This document shows, one piece after another, positions 8,540 to 16,696 of a DNA stretch of 49,698 nucleotides. Every line of letters starts with the position of its first letter. The first letter of the stretch is position 1. A model generated the notes under the pieces. That model saw nothing but the letters and a program-made list of their open reading frames with translations. It ran no database searches and was not told the DNA's origin. A program made the position numbers and the translations under genes. Origin of the DNA: an uncultured Chloroflexota bacterium. Lineage in GTDB: Bacteria; Chloroflexota; Anaerolineae; Anaerolineales; Anaerolineaceae. The stretch lies in the NCBI GenBank assembly GCA_902791025.1, contig CADATZ010000030.1:1-49698 (forward strand), in the 5' to 3' direction.

Positions 8540-8667
8540 TTTTTATTCTTTGTGTTCGCGTAATTGAATACTGCTATGGTGAAGATGATGGAGCTGAACA
8601 GATGCAGTTCATCAACCGGTGATTTAGCGCAAAATTCTGCGTCACCTGTGCAATGGCAGTGTTAAAG
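8540..8667 (-). pseudogene. Decayed C-terminal fragment of a BMP-type permease
   Basis: Read on the minus strand, it gives FNTAIAQVTQNFALNHRLMN then, after a frameshift, SIIFTIAVFNYANTKNK. These match the last 40 or so residues of the permease ending at 1615 (FTTALAQVLQNSALKQQLLN ... ISTILAMAVFNYANARKRRK). The rest of the gene is gone. It lies between the dispersed repeat and the flavoprotein gene in the 317-base gap 8402-8718. This indicates that a third BMP-type permease copy once stood here. Confidence 0.85.
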
Positions 8668-8718
8668 CAAAAGAACAGAAAAAGAGTATATTTTTGTGTG
8701 AACTTTGCTTGGCTTGCC

Positions 8719-9336
8719 TCAGCGAACAAAATTCGTGAATGTTTGTGGTTCCCGCTGCGGCAGGCCGTATTTTTCTTTGGCGTCAGCGATGGCTTTGATG
8801 AGGAAGCTCATGTTGCGGGCGAGGGTGCGCATCATCTGCACGCCTTCTGCGTCCTGTTCACCTTCGCCGGGACGTGCGCCGTGGATTCCGTTCCAGTATT
8901 GACCGGATGCGACCGGCATGCCGGAGATGGTGAAGAATTTGTTCAATTCATCAAAGGTGGCAGTAAGTCCTCCTCTGCGGGCAGATGCGACAGCGGCTCC
9001 TACTTTCATGGTTTTGTCGAATTGACTGCTGTAGAACATGCGCTGGAGTGCCGCGACCAGCGTGGCGTTGGCAGAGCCGTAATAAACCGGTGCCCCGACG
9101 ACCAATCCGTCGCTTTGTTCAAATTTGGCACTAAGTTCATTGACAATGTCATTGAACACGCATTTGCCTGTTTTTGAACAGCTGCCGCAAGCCATGCACC
9201 CACGGATATCCATGTTCCCGATATGGACGATTTCGGTTTCGATTCCATTCTCATGGAAAACCTTTTCCATTTCCGATAAAGCCAGTGCGGTATTCCCATT
9301 CTTCCGCGGGCTGCCGTTGAGTATAAGTACTTTCAT
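8719..9336 (-). CDS. NADPH-dependent FMN reductase-like iron-sulfur flavoprotein
   Basis: 205 residues with a flavodoxin fold. The FMN phosphate loop is LNGSPRKNGNTALAL (residues 5-19), and the second flavin loop is GAPVYYGSANATLVAALQRM. Between them CMACGSCSKTGKC gives a C-x2-C-x2-C-x5-C set, the compact cluster typical of archaeal/anaerobe iron-sulfur flavoproteins that bind a 4Fe-4S centre. It is likely a cytoplasmic electron carrier or reductase; the partner is unknown. The start ATG 9336 has a good AAGGAG site. It follows repeat tract H3 and is probably a single-gene unit. Confidence 0.87.
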   Translation of the reverse strand: MKVLILNGSPRKNGNTALALSEMEKVFHENGIETEIVHIGNMDIRGCMACGSCSKTGKCVFNDIVNELSAKFEQSDGLVVGAPVYYGSANATLVAALQRMFYSSQFDKTMKVGAAVASARRGGLTATFDELNKFFTISGMPVASGQYWNGIHGARPGEGEQDAEGVQMMRTLARNMSFLIKAIADAKEKYGLPQREPQTFTNFVR

Positions 9337-9350
9337 TGTGTCTCCTTGTT

Positions 9351-9485
9351 TTAGGTGGTAGGTATTAGGTGTTAGGGATTAGGTGTTAGGTGTTAGTAGT
9401 ATCATATCTGAAGTCTAATGTCTAATGTCTAATGTCTATCTCCTAATTCCTTGCTCCTTGCTCCTAACTTCTAACTTCTAACTCC
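9351..9485. repeat. Heptameric short-repeat tract H3
   Basis: TAGGTGT/TAGGGAT heptads (9352-9400) are followed by four TCTAATG units and then CTCCTTG and CTTCTAA units. The last units run into the phosphodiesterase gene and encode its C-terminal VRS plus the TAG stop at 9471-9473. No other feature is seen in this intergenic stretch. Confidence 0.85.
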
Positions 9486-10631
9486 CAATATCTCCCTCGC
9501 TGCTTTTGTTACCTCGAGTATCGAATTACTCTCCAGGTCCGGCCAGGAATCCGATATCGCGAAAAAGACGTCGTAATTCGGGTAATTTGTCGGATACCCG
9601 TGCGTGGCTTTTTCGTTGTTTAACGCTTTGAAATAATAACCCTCTTTAGCACAAATTCCGAATTCAGCATTTCCGGCAAATCCGGATTCGCGCATTTCTT
9701 CTTCCGTCAGAAGCCGTTCCACTGCCGGATCGGCTAAAACGGCGTCACGAACAAGTCCGAGCTGCTCCGGGTCGAGACCGCGATTGAAACAGAAGGAGCT
9801 GCCATCCTGATTTTGGAAAACTACCCGCTCATTGCTGACAGTTCCGTCTTCATGATACTTCAGATACCCCAGAAATTCAAGAATGCGGTTCGGGTCAACA
9901 GCGGTGTGGACGTTCAATTGGGCATGGTCGGAAAAAACAATGACAGTGGTGTCTTCTTCGCATGCGTCAGCTAACATGCCCAGAAAACCGTCCATCTTGC
10001 GCAGTGCATCCATTGTTTCAGCGGAGCCTCTTCCGTATTCATGACAGAGAGAATCATATGCGGTGAGGTGCATTAGCATCAGGTCAGGGGCTCCGAGGTT
10101 GATGATATCCTGCATGCAGGCTGCAGAAAAATGATCCCGTTCCGGTTGTTCAATTCCCCGCAGCAGCTTATGGTGGCGGAGATAGGTAAAAATCTGAATG
10201 AGTTTTGATCCGGTTCGAAGGTTAGCTAAGATTTGATTATCCCCTTCACGTATTGCTATCTCCGGAATGTTCCAACGGATGGTCTTTGCATAGGCTGTTA
10301 CAGGCCACATGACCGCAGCAGTCGTTAATCCCTTTTTAGCGATAGTATCCCAAAGTGGTTCCGCTTTCAGCAGATGGCTGTCATAATTCCACCAGGGTTT
10401 CGGATTCTGCGGCTGCAGCATCACGTTGCTGATGAGACCGTGTTTCTCCGGAACAACACCGGTAACGATGGACGAATGAATCGGGTATGTATTGGAAATG
10501 AAAACTGTCTTCAGGTTCGGAAAAATCCTGCCGTTTGCAAAGATCCGCTTGAAATTCGGCAGTTCCCGTAAAACAGTCAATTCATCCGATCCCACCGCGT
10601 CAAAGCTCACCAAAAGTAACTTTTTCCCCAT
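9471..10631 (-). CDS. Type I phosphodiesterase / nucleotide pyrophosphatase-like alkaline phosphatase superfamily protein
   Basis: 386 residues with no signal peptide. The metal and nucleophile positions of the superfamily are visible: FDAVGSDE (Asp) near residue 10, SNTYPIHSSIVTGVVPEKHG with the probable Thr nucleophile of NTYP near 47, HLTAYDSLCHEYG (Asp and His) near 187, VFSDHAQLNV (Asp-His) near 233, and THGYP (His) near 345. Members hydrolyse phosphodiesters or pyrophosphates of nucleotides or lipids; the substrate cannot be predicted. An AGGAG lies nine bases before ATG 10631. The last residues, VRS, are encoded by repeat tract H3. Confidence 0.85.
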   Translation of the reverse strand: MGKKLLLVSFDAVGSDELTVLRELPNFKRIFANGRIFPNLKTVFISNTYPIHSSIVTGVVPEKHGLISNVMLQPQNPKPWWNYDSHLLKAEPLWDTIAKKGLTTAAVMWPVTAYAKTIRWNIPEIAIREGDNQILANLRTGSKLIQIFTYLRHHKLLRGIEQPERDHFSAACMQDIINLGAPDLMLMHLTAYDSLCHEYGRGSAETMDALRKMDGFLGMLADACEEDTTVIVFSDHAQLNVHTAVDPNRILEFLGYLKYHEDGTVSNERVVFQNQDGSSFCFNRGLDPEQLGLVRDAVLADPAVERLLTEEEMRESGFAGNAEFGICAKEGYYFKALNNEKATHGYPTNYPNYDVFFAISDSWPDLESNSILEVTKAAREILGVRS

Positions 10632-10656
10632 GATCCATCGCTCCTGTATAGAATAA

Positions 10657-10687
10657 AGGACTGCGTACTATTATACCCCGCAGTCCT
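10657..10687 (-). promoter_or_regulatory. 9-bp palindrome enclosing a -10 box, promoter of the phosphodiesterase gene
   Basis: AGGACTGCG (10657-10665) pairs with CGCAGTCCT (10679-10687). The 13-base centre contains TATAAT on the minus strand (10670-10675), about 40 bases before the phosphodiesterase ATG. It could be an operator, or the terminator of the jag operon (on the minus strand the stem is followed by TTATTCTAT). Confidence 0.6.
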
Positions 10688-10708
10688 CTATTTGTTTGGA
10701 ATCTGTGG

Positions 10709-10860
10709 ACTTAAGATCTTAGACCTAAGACCTAAGACTCAAGACTCAAGACTCAAGACTAATGTCTAACATCTAATGTCTAATGTCTAATATCTAATGT
10801 CTAACTTCTAATTTCCAACTTCCAACTTCTAACTTCTAACTTCTAACTTCTAACTTCCTA
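10709..10860. repeat. Heptameric short-repeat tract H4
   Basis: Units GACCTAA, GACTCAA (three copies), TCTAATG (several) and CTTCTAA / CTTCCAA fill the gap between jag and the phosphodiesterase gene. The left end (ACTTAAGATCTTAGACCTAAG) can fold on itself. The tract supplies the TAG stop of jag (10858-10860). Confidence 0.88.
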
Positions 10861-11880
10861 CTTCTTATCCTTCGGATAGATGACGACTTTCCGATTCGGT
10901 TCTTCACCGATGGATTCGGTCGTGATCTCGCTGTTGTCGCGCAGTGCCAGATGGATGATGCGGCGTTCTGTCGCGGACATTGGTTCCAGTGAGATGCGGC
11001 GGCCGGTCTTGGCAACCTGGTCAGCCATGCGTACTGCCATCTGGCGGAGCTGACGTTCCCGGCGTTCCCGGTACCCCTGCACATCAATGACCAGCGGAAC
11101 CCAGTGACCGACTTCACGGCCGACGATCAGGCTGGTGATGTACTGCAGGGAGTGCAGCACTTCGGAATGACGTCCGATGAGGAAGGAAAGATCATCTCCC
11201 TGTATGTCGATAAGGATCACGCGTGAGTCAACTTCATCCGCGGCTTCTCCGATTTTTGCCTGAATAGAAGCCTTGACGTGCATTTTTTCCAGCAGGTCAC
11301 GAACGACATTGGAAGCGATTTGCATGGTTTCTTCATTGACGACCGGGTCACCTTCACCCTCTTCAAGGTCAGCAGGCTTTTCGATGTTGATTTCCACCTT
11401 GACAGGTTTTTCGGCTTTCGGCTGATCAGGGGTCTGCACCTGGTCCTGCTTTTTTGCCGGTCTCTGCTCTGCATTGTTCTCTTTTTGGGGAGCAGCTGCT
11501 TTTTCAGGGCGGGCAGGCTTTTCCTGACGGGCTGGTTTTTCCGGGCGTGCCGGTTTTTCGGGACGAGCAGGCTTTTCCTGTTTTGGCTGAGCCGGTGCGG
11601 CGGGCTTTTCCGCAGGAGGTGCCTGGGTTTCAACCGGTTTCGGTTCTTCGGGAGCAGCATGAGATTCAGCTTCTTCCTTCTGGATGGAAGCACGGAGGCT
11701 ATCTGCCTTGATGGTCATGCGGACACGGGCTTGGCGAGCACCCAGACCGAAGATGCCCTTTTTCCCGTTGTCGAGAATTTCGATATCGACCTCATCGCGG
11801 GTGACGTTTAAACTGGTCAGCCCTTTATTGATCGCTTCTTCCGCGGTTGCGGCAATGTATTCTAAAGATGTTGATGTCAT
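10858..11880 (-). CDS. jag: RNA-binding protein Jag/KhpB (SpoIIIJ-associated)
   Basis: 340 residues. An N-terminal Jag_N domain (1-58, with EILDNGKKGIFGLGARQARV) is followed by a long Pro/Lys/Glu/Ala linker (about 60-185). That linker contains repeated EKPARP units at 102-127. A KH domain (about 190-265) and an R3H domain (about 275-335, with the ATERRIIHLAL motif) complete it. KhpB-type proteins bind RNA and act in cell-division and elongation control. The KH loop reads IGRHSE (235-240), so the usual GxxG is not intact. The start overlaps the yidC stop by four bases (ATGA). The linker is much longer than in most homologues. Confidence 0.93.
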   Translation of the reverse strand: MTSTSLEYIAATAEEAINKGLTSLNVTRDEVDIEILDNGKKGIFGLGARQARVRMTIKADSLRASIQKEEAESHAAPEEPKPVETQAPPAEKPAAPAQPKQEKPARPEKPARPEKPARQEKPARPEKAAAPQKENNAEQRPAKKQDQVQTPDQPKAEKPVKVEINIEKPADLEEGEGDPVVNEETMQIASNVVRDLLEKMHVKASIQAKIGEAADEVDSRVILIDIQGDDLSFLIGRHSEVLHSLQYITSLIVGREVGHWVPLVIDVQGYRERRERQLRQMAVRMADQVAKTGRRISLEPMSATERRIIHLALRDNSEITTESIGEEPNRKVVIYPKDKK

Positions 11881-12863
11881 TTTTGTCCTAAATCTTGATT
11901 TTTCTTCGGTTTTTTATGATTCTTGAACTCGCGATAATCGATTTTCTGAGTGAAAATCGCGTTATCATCATCCGCTTTTGCGGAAGCCTTCGGTTTGGCG
12001 CTTTCAATCTTCTTTGCCGGTGCCGCACTTTCGGATTTCGCGGCTGAGCTTGAGGCGGAAGATGCGGGACGGCGTTTTGCCGTGGCAGGTACCGGAGCGG
12101 GCTTTTTCTTTTCCCAGAACTTCAGGTTCTCCGGGTGCAGGGTGCCGAGTGCGGCATACTGCACGATCGTGAAGATGTTGGAGACCAGGAAATAAAGCGC
12201 CAGACCGGATGCCAGACTGTAGGCCATGAAGCCCATCAGCAGCGGCATGTAGATGTTCATCATGCCGGTCATCATGGCAGCACTGCCGCCGCCTTCACCC
12301 TGCGGCGTGGGCGGCTGGGTGAGTTTTGTCTGCAGAATGGTTGTCAGAACGACCAGAATCGCCAGAACAGGCAGCCCGAAATTGCCGATATAAAGACGTT
12401 CCGGCATACCGAGATTCATCCACAGGAAGTTCGGGTTGATCGGGAACACTTCGGAAATTTTGATCCAGCTGGGAATCACGCGTTTTGTGAGTTCCAGCAT
12501 ACCCATCGGGGTGGAAACGATCGCCGCGATGACAGCCTGATAAAGCGCGAAGATGATCGGCAGCTGAATGAAAGTTGGCAGACAGGAAGCAGTCGGGTTG
12601 ATGCCCTTCTTCTGGTAGATTTTCATCTGTTCCTGTGCAAGACGTTCTCTGTCGTTCTTGTATTTTTCCTGCATCTCCAGATATTCCGGATCCGAGTTCA
12701 ATTCAGCCATCAGCTTGGAGCTCTTGATCTGCGCCTTCATCAGCGGATGGGTGAGCAGTTTGATCAGGATGGTGAAGATGATGATCGCGACGCCGAAGTT
12801 ACCGACGATCTTATAAATGAACAGCAGTAAATTCAGAAAGAGGTTAACGAATGAAGTCCACAT
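11877..12863 (-). CDS. yidC: Membrane protein insertase YidC/Oxa1 family
   Basis: 328 residues. The core has five membrane segments: FGVAIIIFTILIKLLTHPL near 23-41, the cytoplasmic charged hairpin (about 45-85), LPTFIQLPIIFALYQAVI near 94-111, and later segments near 160 and 205-235. The large periplasmic domain of proteobacterial YidC is missing, as in Gram-positive and Chloroflexota forms. The tail (about 255-328) is Ala/Lys/Ser-rich and basic, as expected for ribosome contact. It inserts membrane proteins alone or with SecYEG. A strong AAGGAGG precedes ATG 12863. It is coupled to jag downstream. Confidence 0.95.
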   Translation of the reverse strand: MWTSFVNLFLNLLLFIYKIVGNFGVAIIIFTILIKLLTHPLMKAQIKSSKLMAELNSDPEYLEMQEKYKNDRERLAQEQMKIYQKKGINPTASCLPTFIQLPIIFALYQAVIAAIVSTPMGMLELTKRVIPSWIKISEVFPINPNFLWMNLGMPERLYIGNFGLPVLAILVVLTTILQTKLTQPPTPQGEGGGSAAMMTGMMNIYMPLLMGFMAYSLASGLALYFLVSNIFTIVQYAALGTLHPENLKFWEKKKPAPVPATAKRRPASSASSSAAKSESAAPAKKIESAKPKASAKADDDNAIFTQKIDYREFKNHKKPKKNQDLGQK

Positions 12864-12876
12864 TTATTTTTCCTCC

Positions 12877-14046
12877 TTACTTCGCTTCCGCTGCCGTCGG
12901 TTCGGCGGTTGGTTCCACAGTGGGCTCGGCAGTTGCTTCTGCTGTGCTGCCGGTTGTGCTGCGGGTATAGACCCAGTCTTCCTTCAGATCGGCTGTGAAA
13001 GTTTTGACCTGTCCGTCATCAGAGACGGGTACAACGGCAAAGCTGCCGCTTTCAAGGATAGCCGGGGTGGTGTAAACGGACTGGCTCATTGAACGCTGAC
13101 TGATGGATTTGCCGTTAAGATCGTAGGTCATGATATTGCCGTTCTCATCGATCAACAGAATGGTGTTCTCATCCAGCGCGACCGGGGAAGCGATGAAGCC
13201 CATCTTTTCGGCGGTCAGCTTTTCTGTTTTCCATTCTTCTGCGCCGGTTGTCATATTGACGCAGTAAATGACACCGTTCATATCGGCAGCGATCAGTTTA
13301 TCTCCCATGAATAACGGGGAGGCCCAGATCTCCGCGTCAGCTGTCAGGACAGTGCGCATAGCTTTTGTTGCAAGATCCATCTCGTGCACTTCTTTTGAGA
13401 GGGTGGAGTAGTAGAGCTTTCCATCCTGAAGGATCATATCATCCATGAGTGCGCCGATGGCAATGGATTCTTTCAGTTCACCGCTTGCAGCATCCAGTTG
13501 GTGCATCTTTTTGTCCATGGAAGCAACATAAAGCGTTCCATCGAAGTAAACCGGTTTCACCCAGATTTCGGAAGAAAGTGTGGTCTGCCAGTTCGGGGTG
13601 AGGGCTTCTCCGGAAACATTGACGGTGTAGGAACTTACCATGCCGCCGCTGGAGACAACGTAAACCTTACCGTCAACAATGATCGGTGAGGCGATGACTT
13701 TGTTTTTGTTATTGCCGATAACGGCGGACGCGGCGAGTGTACCGTCAGCTTTGTTGAGAATGAAAAGCTGATTGTCATAGCTGCCTGCGTAGACATGGGA
13801 TTCATCGACAGCCGGAGCAGCGAAGAAAGACAAACGATTGTTTGCTTCCGCCGGATAGCTCCAAAGTTTTTTGCCGTCCTGAATCGCTTCAACAAAGGTG
13901 CCATTGGCGGTGTAGACGATGCCGTCTTCAGCCGTCATACCGGGCCAGCTTGAGCCGCCGGTCATTGCGTTGCTCCGTGTACAGGCACTGACGGCCAGTA
14001 CGCTGAGGAGAACAAGCACCAGGGCAAAAATTTGATTTTTTTTCAT
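12877..14046 (-). CDS. PQQ-like beta-propeller lipoprotein
   Basis: 389 residues. The N-terminus MKKNQIFALVLVLLSVLAVSAC is a lipoprotein signal with lipobox VSAC (Cys 22). Then come repeated beta-propeller blades with GTFVEAIQDGKKLWSYPAEA, GTLYVASMDKKMHQLDAASG and GVIYCVNMTTGAEEWKTEKL, as in BamB/PQQ_2 proteins. The C-terminus is a Thr/Glu/Pro/Ala low-complexity tail with TAEPT repeats. BamB works in outer-membrane assembly, but that link is not supported here. It stands between yidD and yidC, where most genomes have nothing, suggesting a role at the membrane insertion site or simple operon hitch-hiking. Confidence 0.85.
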   Translation of the reverse strand: MKKNQIFALVLVLLSVLAVSACTRSNAMTGGSSWPGMTAEDGIVYTANGTFVEAIQDGKKLWSYPAEANNRLSFFAAPAVDESHVYAGSYDNQLFILNKADGTLAASAVIGNNKNKVIASPIIVDGKVYVVSSGGMVSSYTVNVSGEALTPNWQTTLSSEIWVKPVYFDGTLYVASMDKKMHQLDAASGELKESIAIGALMDDMILQDGKLYYSTLSKEVHEMDLATKAMRTVLTADAEIWASPLFMGDKLIAADMNGVIYCVNMTTGAEEWKTEKLTAEKMGFIASPVALDENTILLIDENGNIMTYDLNGKSISQRSMSQSVYTTPAILESGSFAVVPVSDDGQVKTFTADLKEDWVYTRSTTGSTAEATAEPTVEPTAEPTAAEAK

Positions 14047-14070
14047 TAGTTTTCCTTACACTTGCGGATC

Positions 14071-14391
14071 TCACGGAACCGGATCAAATCCGCCGGGGTT
14101 AAAGGGATTGCAGCGCAGAACCCGCCATACAGCCATGGGAACACCGCGAAGGGCGCCGTATTTATAAATGGCCTGATAGGCATAATGGGAACAGCTCGGA
14201 TAAAAACGGCAGGTATTTGCCGGCAGCATCTTTGAAATTGTCATTTGATAAAGCCTGATCAATCCAAGACAGATAAACCGGGGAAGATTCAGGAGTTTAA
14301 ATGGCAAATCCCGGAGACGCGGTTCCGGTGGCAACGCCGGAAATTCTTCTTCCGGCACACTGTTTTTTTCGATCTGTTCGACAGGATCCAC
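14071..14391 (-). CDS. yidD: Membrane protein insertion efficiency factor YidD
   Basis: 106 residues. The conserved YidD core is intact: [36 protein letters not shown] and the end [12 protein letters not shown]. The Cys residues of CRFYPSCS are in place. It has an acidic N-terminal extension of about 30 residues compared with the usual 70-85 residue protein, so a later start is possible, but ATG 14391 is only 14 bases after rnpA and fits the operon. It helps the Sec/YidC route. Confidence 0.93.
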   Translation of the reverse strand: MDPVEQIEKNSVPEEEFPALPPEPRLRDLPFKLLNLPRFICLGLIRLYQMTISKMLPANTCRFYPSCSHYAYQAIYKYGALRGVPMAVWRVLRCNPFNPGGFDPVP

Positions 14392-14405
14392 GAAGCAATG
14401 GTACG

Positions 14406-14759
14406 TTATTCCTGAGAAGACTCGCGGAAGATTCCCGCTTTTTTCAGCTGAGCAGCAAGCAGTTCGGTGATTTCGGGTGTGTCATGGTCAAGGATCGCCT
14501 TACGGGCGAGCAGCAGGACCATACAATCCGGCTGAATGTTCTCATGCAATTCGGCAGCCGCAGACCGCAGGACCCGTTTCGCACGGTTCCGTTCCACCGC
14601 GCCGCCGACTGCTTTGGAGGCGATCACGCCCACCGGTGCATTGTCAACGGACTTTTCCCGGTCGTAAATTAATACAAAAAACGGGTGCGCAATGGATTTT
14701 CCATATCGTCTGACTCTCTGGATATCGAGCGTGTGATTCAGACGGTTTTTTCTTTCCAC
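14406..14759 (-). CDS. rnpA: Ribonuclease P protein component
   Basis: 117 residues. The RNR motif is clear in [16 protein letters not shown] (about 52-67), preceded by the family start [19 protein letters not shown]. With the RNase P RNA (not in this window) it matures tRNA 5' ends. The start is GTG at 14759 with no strong ribosome binding site; the gap to rpmH is 53 bases, and co-transcription with rpmH is the rule in bacteria. Confidence 0.95.
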   Translation of the reverse strand: MERKNRLNHTLDIQRVRRYGKSIAHPFFVLIYDREKSVDNAPVGVIASKAVGGAVERNRAKRVLRSAAAELHENIQPDCMVLLLARKAILDHDTPEITELLAAQLKKAGIFRESSQE

Positions 14760-14812
14760 TGCGGCACTCGCTGTATTTAAACCGAACTTGCTAAATCAAC
14801 GAAAAAAACGAA

Positions 14813-14986
14813 TTACCAGCGAAGACGTTTCAGGCTGTTGTTCGCGGTAACGGTCAGCTTATAACGACCGCGGGCGCGGCGGCGCTTCAAAACATTGCGT
14901 CCATCAGCTGTGGACATGCGTTCGCGAAAGCCGTGAACACGGACACGACGTCGGACTTTCGGTTGATAAGTGCGTTTGGTAGCCAT
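14813..14986 (-). CDS. rpmH: 50S ribosomal protein L34
   Basis: 57 residues, starting [20 protein letters not shown] and continuing with [18 protein letters not shown], which is L34. I use ATG 14986, where the family begins, rather than an upstream in-frame start at 15025 that would add 13 unrelated residues. It is the first gene of the rnpA-yidD-yidC-jag block. In many bacteria dnaA and oriC lie just upstream, but here the upstream gene is an unrelated secreted protein and I see no DnaA box. Confidence 0.97.
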   Translation of the reverse strand: MATKRTYQPKVRRRVRVHGFRERMSTADGRNVLKRRRARGRYKLTVTANNSLKRLRW

Positions 14987-15173
14987 TTTTCTATCTTTTC
15001 CTTTCAGTTTCCTGACCGGCTGCAATCCGGTTTATTCACGGAAAACTGCTTGCTTGGGTTCCGTCTGCCGCGCTTCCAATCTTTCGGCCTGCTTCCAAAA
15101 AACATTCCGAAAAACCGCTTTCACGAGGCATCAATCAAGTGATTTCCCGCTAATTTCATTAACGAACTGCTGA

Positions 15174-15179
15174 ATTATA
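15174..15179 (-). promoter_or_regulatory. -10 box candidate of the rpmH operon
   Basis: TATAAT on the minus strand with a TTTGCC 18 bases further upstream as a possible -35. It would give a leader of about 180 bases before rpmH. The 393-base gap 14987-15379 otherwise holds only this and repeat tract H5. Confidence 0.4.
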
Positions 15180-15230
15180 ATGCATGTAAAACAATAGGGC
15201 AAAGAAATGGTGTAAAAATGTGACGGAATT

Positions 15231-15370
15231 AAAGGTGGTAGGATGTAGGATGTAGGTGGTAGCATGTAGATGGTAGGTGGTAGGATGTAGGTGGGGTGGT
15301 GTTTTTATCTTGAACCCCACATCCTACATCCTACATTCTACATTCTACATTCTACATTCTACATCCTAAA
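15231..15370. repeat. Heptameric short-repeat tract H5, self-complementary
   Basis: The left arm has GGTAGGATGTAGGATGTAGG and GTGGTAG units. The right arm has CATCCTA and CATTCTA units in six copies or more. The arms pair into a stem of several tens of bases between the rpmH operon promoter and the stop of the upstream secreted-protein gene. Confidence 0.88.
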
Positions 15371-15379
15371 CCCTGCACA

Positions 15380-16300
15380 TTACCTGCTGAACGGTTCCAG
15401 TTCTACCTGGATATAAGGATACTGCGCTAGCATGTAGCGGGCTTCGGTCTCGTCGACCATGCGGTCATCGTCGCTGATCTCATATTCGGATGTGGTGGAG
15501 ATACGCCACGGATTATCCGGGTTTGCGTTGGAATTATAGATAACGGATTGCATCAGCTTCAATTCGCCGTTGGTGTAATAATTCAGGGACGTGAAGGATT
15601 CAAACGCGGAGGAGGAGCCTTCATGGGCGATGCCGCCGTTATTCACAAGATAGTAGCGTGAGCGGTCCCAGCCATCGAAGACATGAACCAGTTCGCCATC
15701 TTTGATGGTGTAAAGATTGTAGAAAACGGTGTTCGTGCTCTGGGGCTGGTTTTCCCCGAAGAGCAATTCCGGCGTTCCGTCGGCATCAAGGTCAGTGACG
15801 TAAAAACCAGCGTTCTTCGCGTAGTCGGTTCCGGCAAGCATGCGGAAAATCATACTGAACTCATCACTTTCAATGACTTCACCATTGAGGACCGCACTCA
15901 CATCGCTGATCAATGTGTCATATTGTTCCGGTAATGTCAGCTCTGTCCAGCTGATTGTGAGTGTTGGGCTGGTCTTTCCGGGTTCGGTATATATGTTTTC
16001 GATACCGGCCGGCAGTAAAAAGTAATTCACATCAACGATACCATGCTTCTCATCATTAACTTGCAGCGCGGGGTCGAACTTGAAATTGAGCCCATCAGCC
16101 TGTTTTTCCTGGATTTCAAGGCGAACATCGGTTTCCCCCAGTTTGATGGCAACCTGGTCGCCGGTTTTAACGATCACGGAAGTCTGGTAGGGATTCACGC
16201 CATCATCAATTTTCAGGTTGATCTGGTAAGGTGCCTCAGCGGAAGCGATGCCGGTGAAGACAAGAACGAACAGTATAAGTACAGGTAAAATTTTCTTCAT
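15380..16300 (-). CDS. Secreted protein of unknown function
   Basis: 306 residues. A signal peptide (MKKILPVLILFVLVFTGIASA) is followed by a beta-rich N-terminal part. From about residue 135, an EF-hand-like or repeat-type stretch, VTDLDADGTPELLFGENQP, introduces segments about value reporting (YNLYTIKDGELVHVFDG). This kind of D-x-D-G-x-P-E-L pattern occurs in secreted Clostridia and Chloroflexota proteins of unknown role. There is no lipobox. It diverges from the T-box leader of ileS. I do not recognise a function. Confidence 0.75.
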   Translation of the reverse strand: MKKILPVLILFVLVFTGIASAEAPYQINLKIDDGVNPYQTSVIVKTGDQVAIKLGETDVRLEIQEKQADGLNFKFDPALQVNDEKHGIVDVNYFLLPAGIENIYTEPGKTSPTLTISWTELTLPEQYDTLISDVSAVLNGEVIESDEFSMIFRMLAGTDYAKNAGFYVTDLDADGTPELLFGENQPQSTNTVFYNLYTIKDGELVHVFDGWDRSRYYLVNNGGIAHEGSSSAFESFTSLNYYTNGELKLMQSVIYNSNANPDNPWRISTTSEYEISDDDRMVDETEARYMLAQYPYIQVELEPFSR

Positions 16301-16399
16301 AATTATTAAATCCTTTCTCTCTGAACTTTATCTTATCATAATACGCATCCGAATTTGAATAGTTCCTTTGAAAATGGTAACTTTATGATATTGATGATA

Positions 16400-16692
16400 A
16401 TAACTTTGCGCAAATGGGTTTGACCAAAATCCATCTTTGTGGCAAAATAAAGCGGAATGCGTTGATGGAAACGAGTAGTCCGAAATGCGGTCACAGCGAA
16501 TCTGGGGTGGTGGAAGCCGGAGGACAGTGCAGCGGATGAATATCCTTCCGGAGCACAAAGCTGAACGAACGATCCAGTAAGCCGCGCGGGGTGATTTTCC
16601 GATATCAGAATCAGGTAAGTGCCTGTCAATATGGCAGGAAGCAGGGTGGTACCGCGGATATTCCGTCCCTTCATTGTGGGGCGGTTTTTTTA
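16400..16692 (+). ncRNA. T-box riboswitch (isoleucine) upstream of ileS
   Basis: Visible landmarks are, in order: GATGGAAACGAGTAGT (stem I distal loop region), GCGAATCTGGGGTGGTGG, and the specifier region GGATGAATATCCTTCC with ATC (Ile codon) at 16542-16544. Next come the T-box bulge AGCAGGGTGGTACCGCGG (16640-16657) and a terminator, CCGTCCC...GGGGCGG plus a run of T (16664-16690). Uncharged tRNA-Ile would pair with the specifier and T-box and stop the terminator forming, so ileS is induced by isoleucine shortage. The mechanism is transcriptional, judged by the T run. The 5' boundary is approximate. Confidence 0.93.
16664..16690 (+). terminator. T-box-controlled intrinsic terminator
   Basis: CGTCCC pairs with GGGGCG around a short loop and is followed directly by seven T. 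It competes with the antiterminator that contains the T-box sequence just before it. Confidence 0.85.
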
Positions 16693-16696
16693 TTTT

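Noticed and set aside
8653..9177. Plus-strand frame opposite the flavoprotein
   Set aside because: The minus-strand frame has the FMN loop, Cys cluster and ribosome binding site; the plus-strand frame has none.
14987..15379. Chromosome origin upstream of rpmH
   Set aside because: The rpmH-rnpA order made this worth checking, but there is no dnaA, no DnaA-box cluster and no AT-rich unwinding region; the gap is explained by a promoter and a repeat tract.
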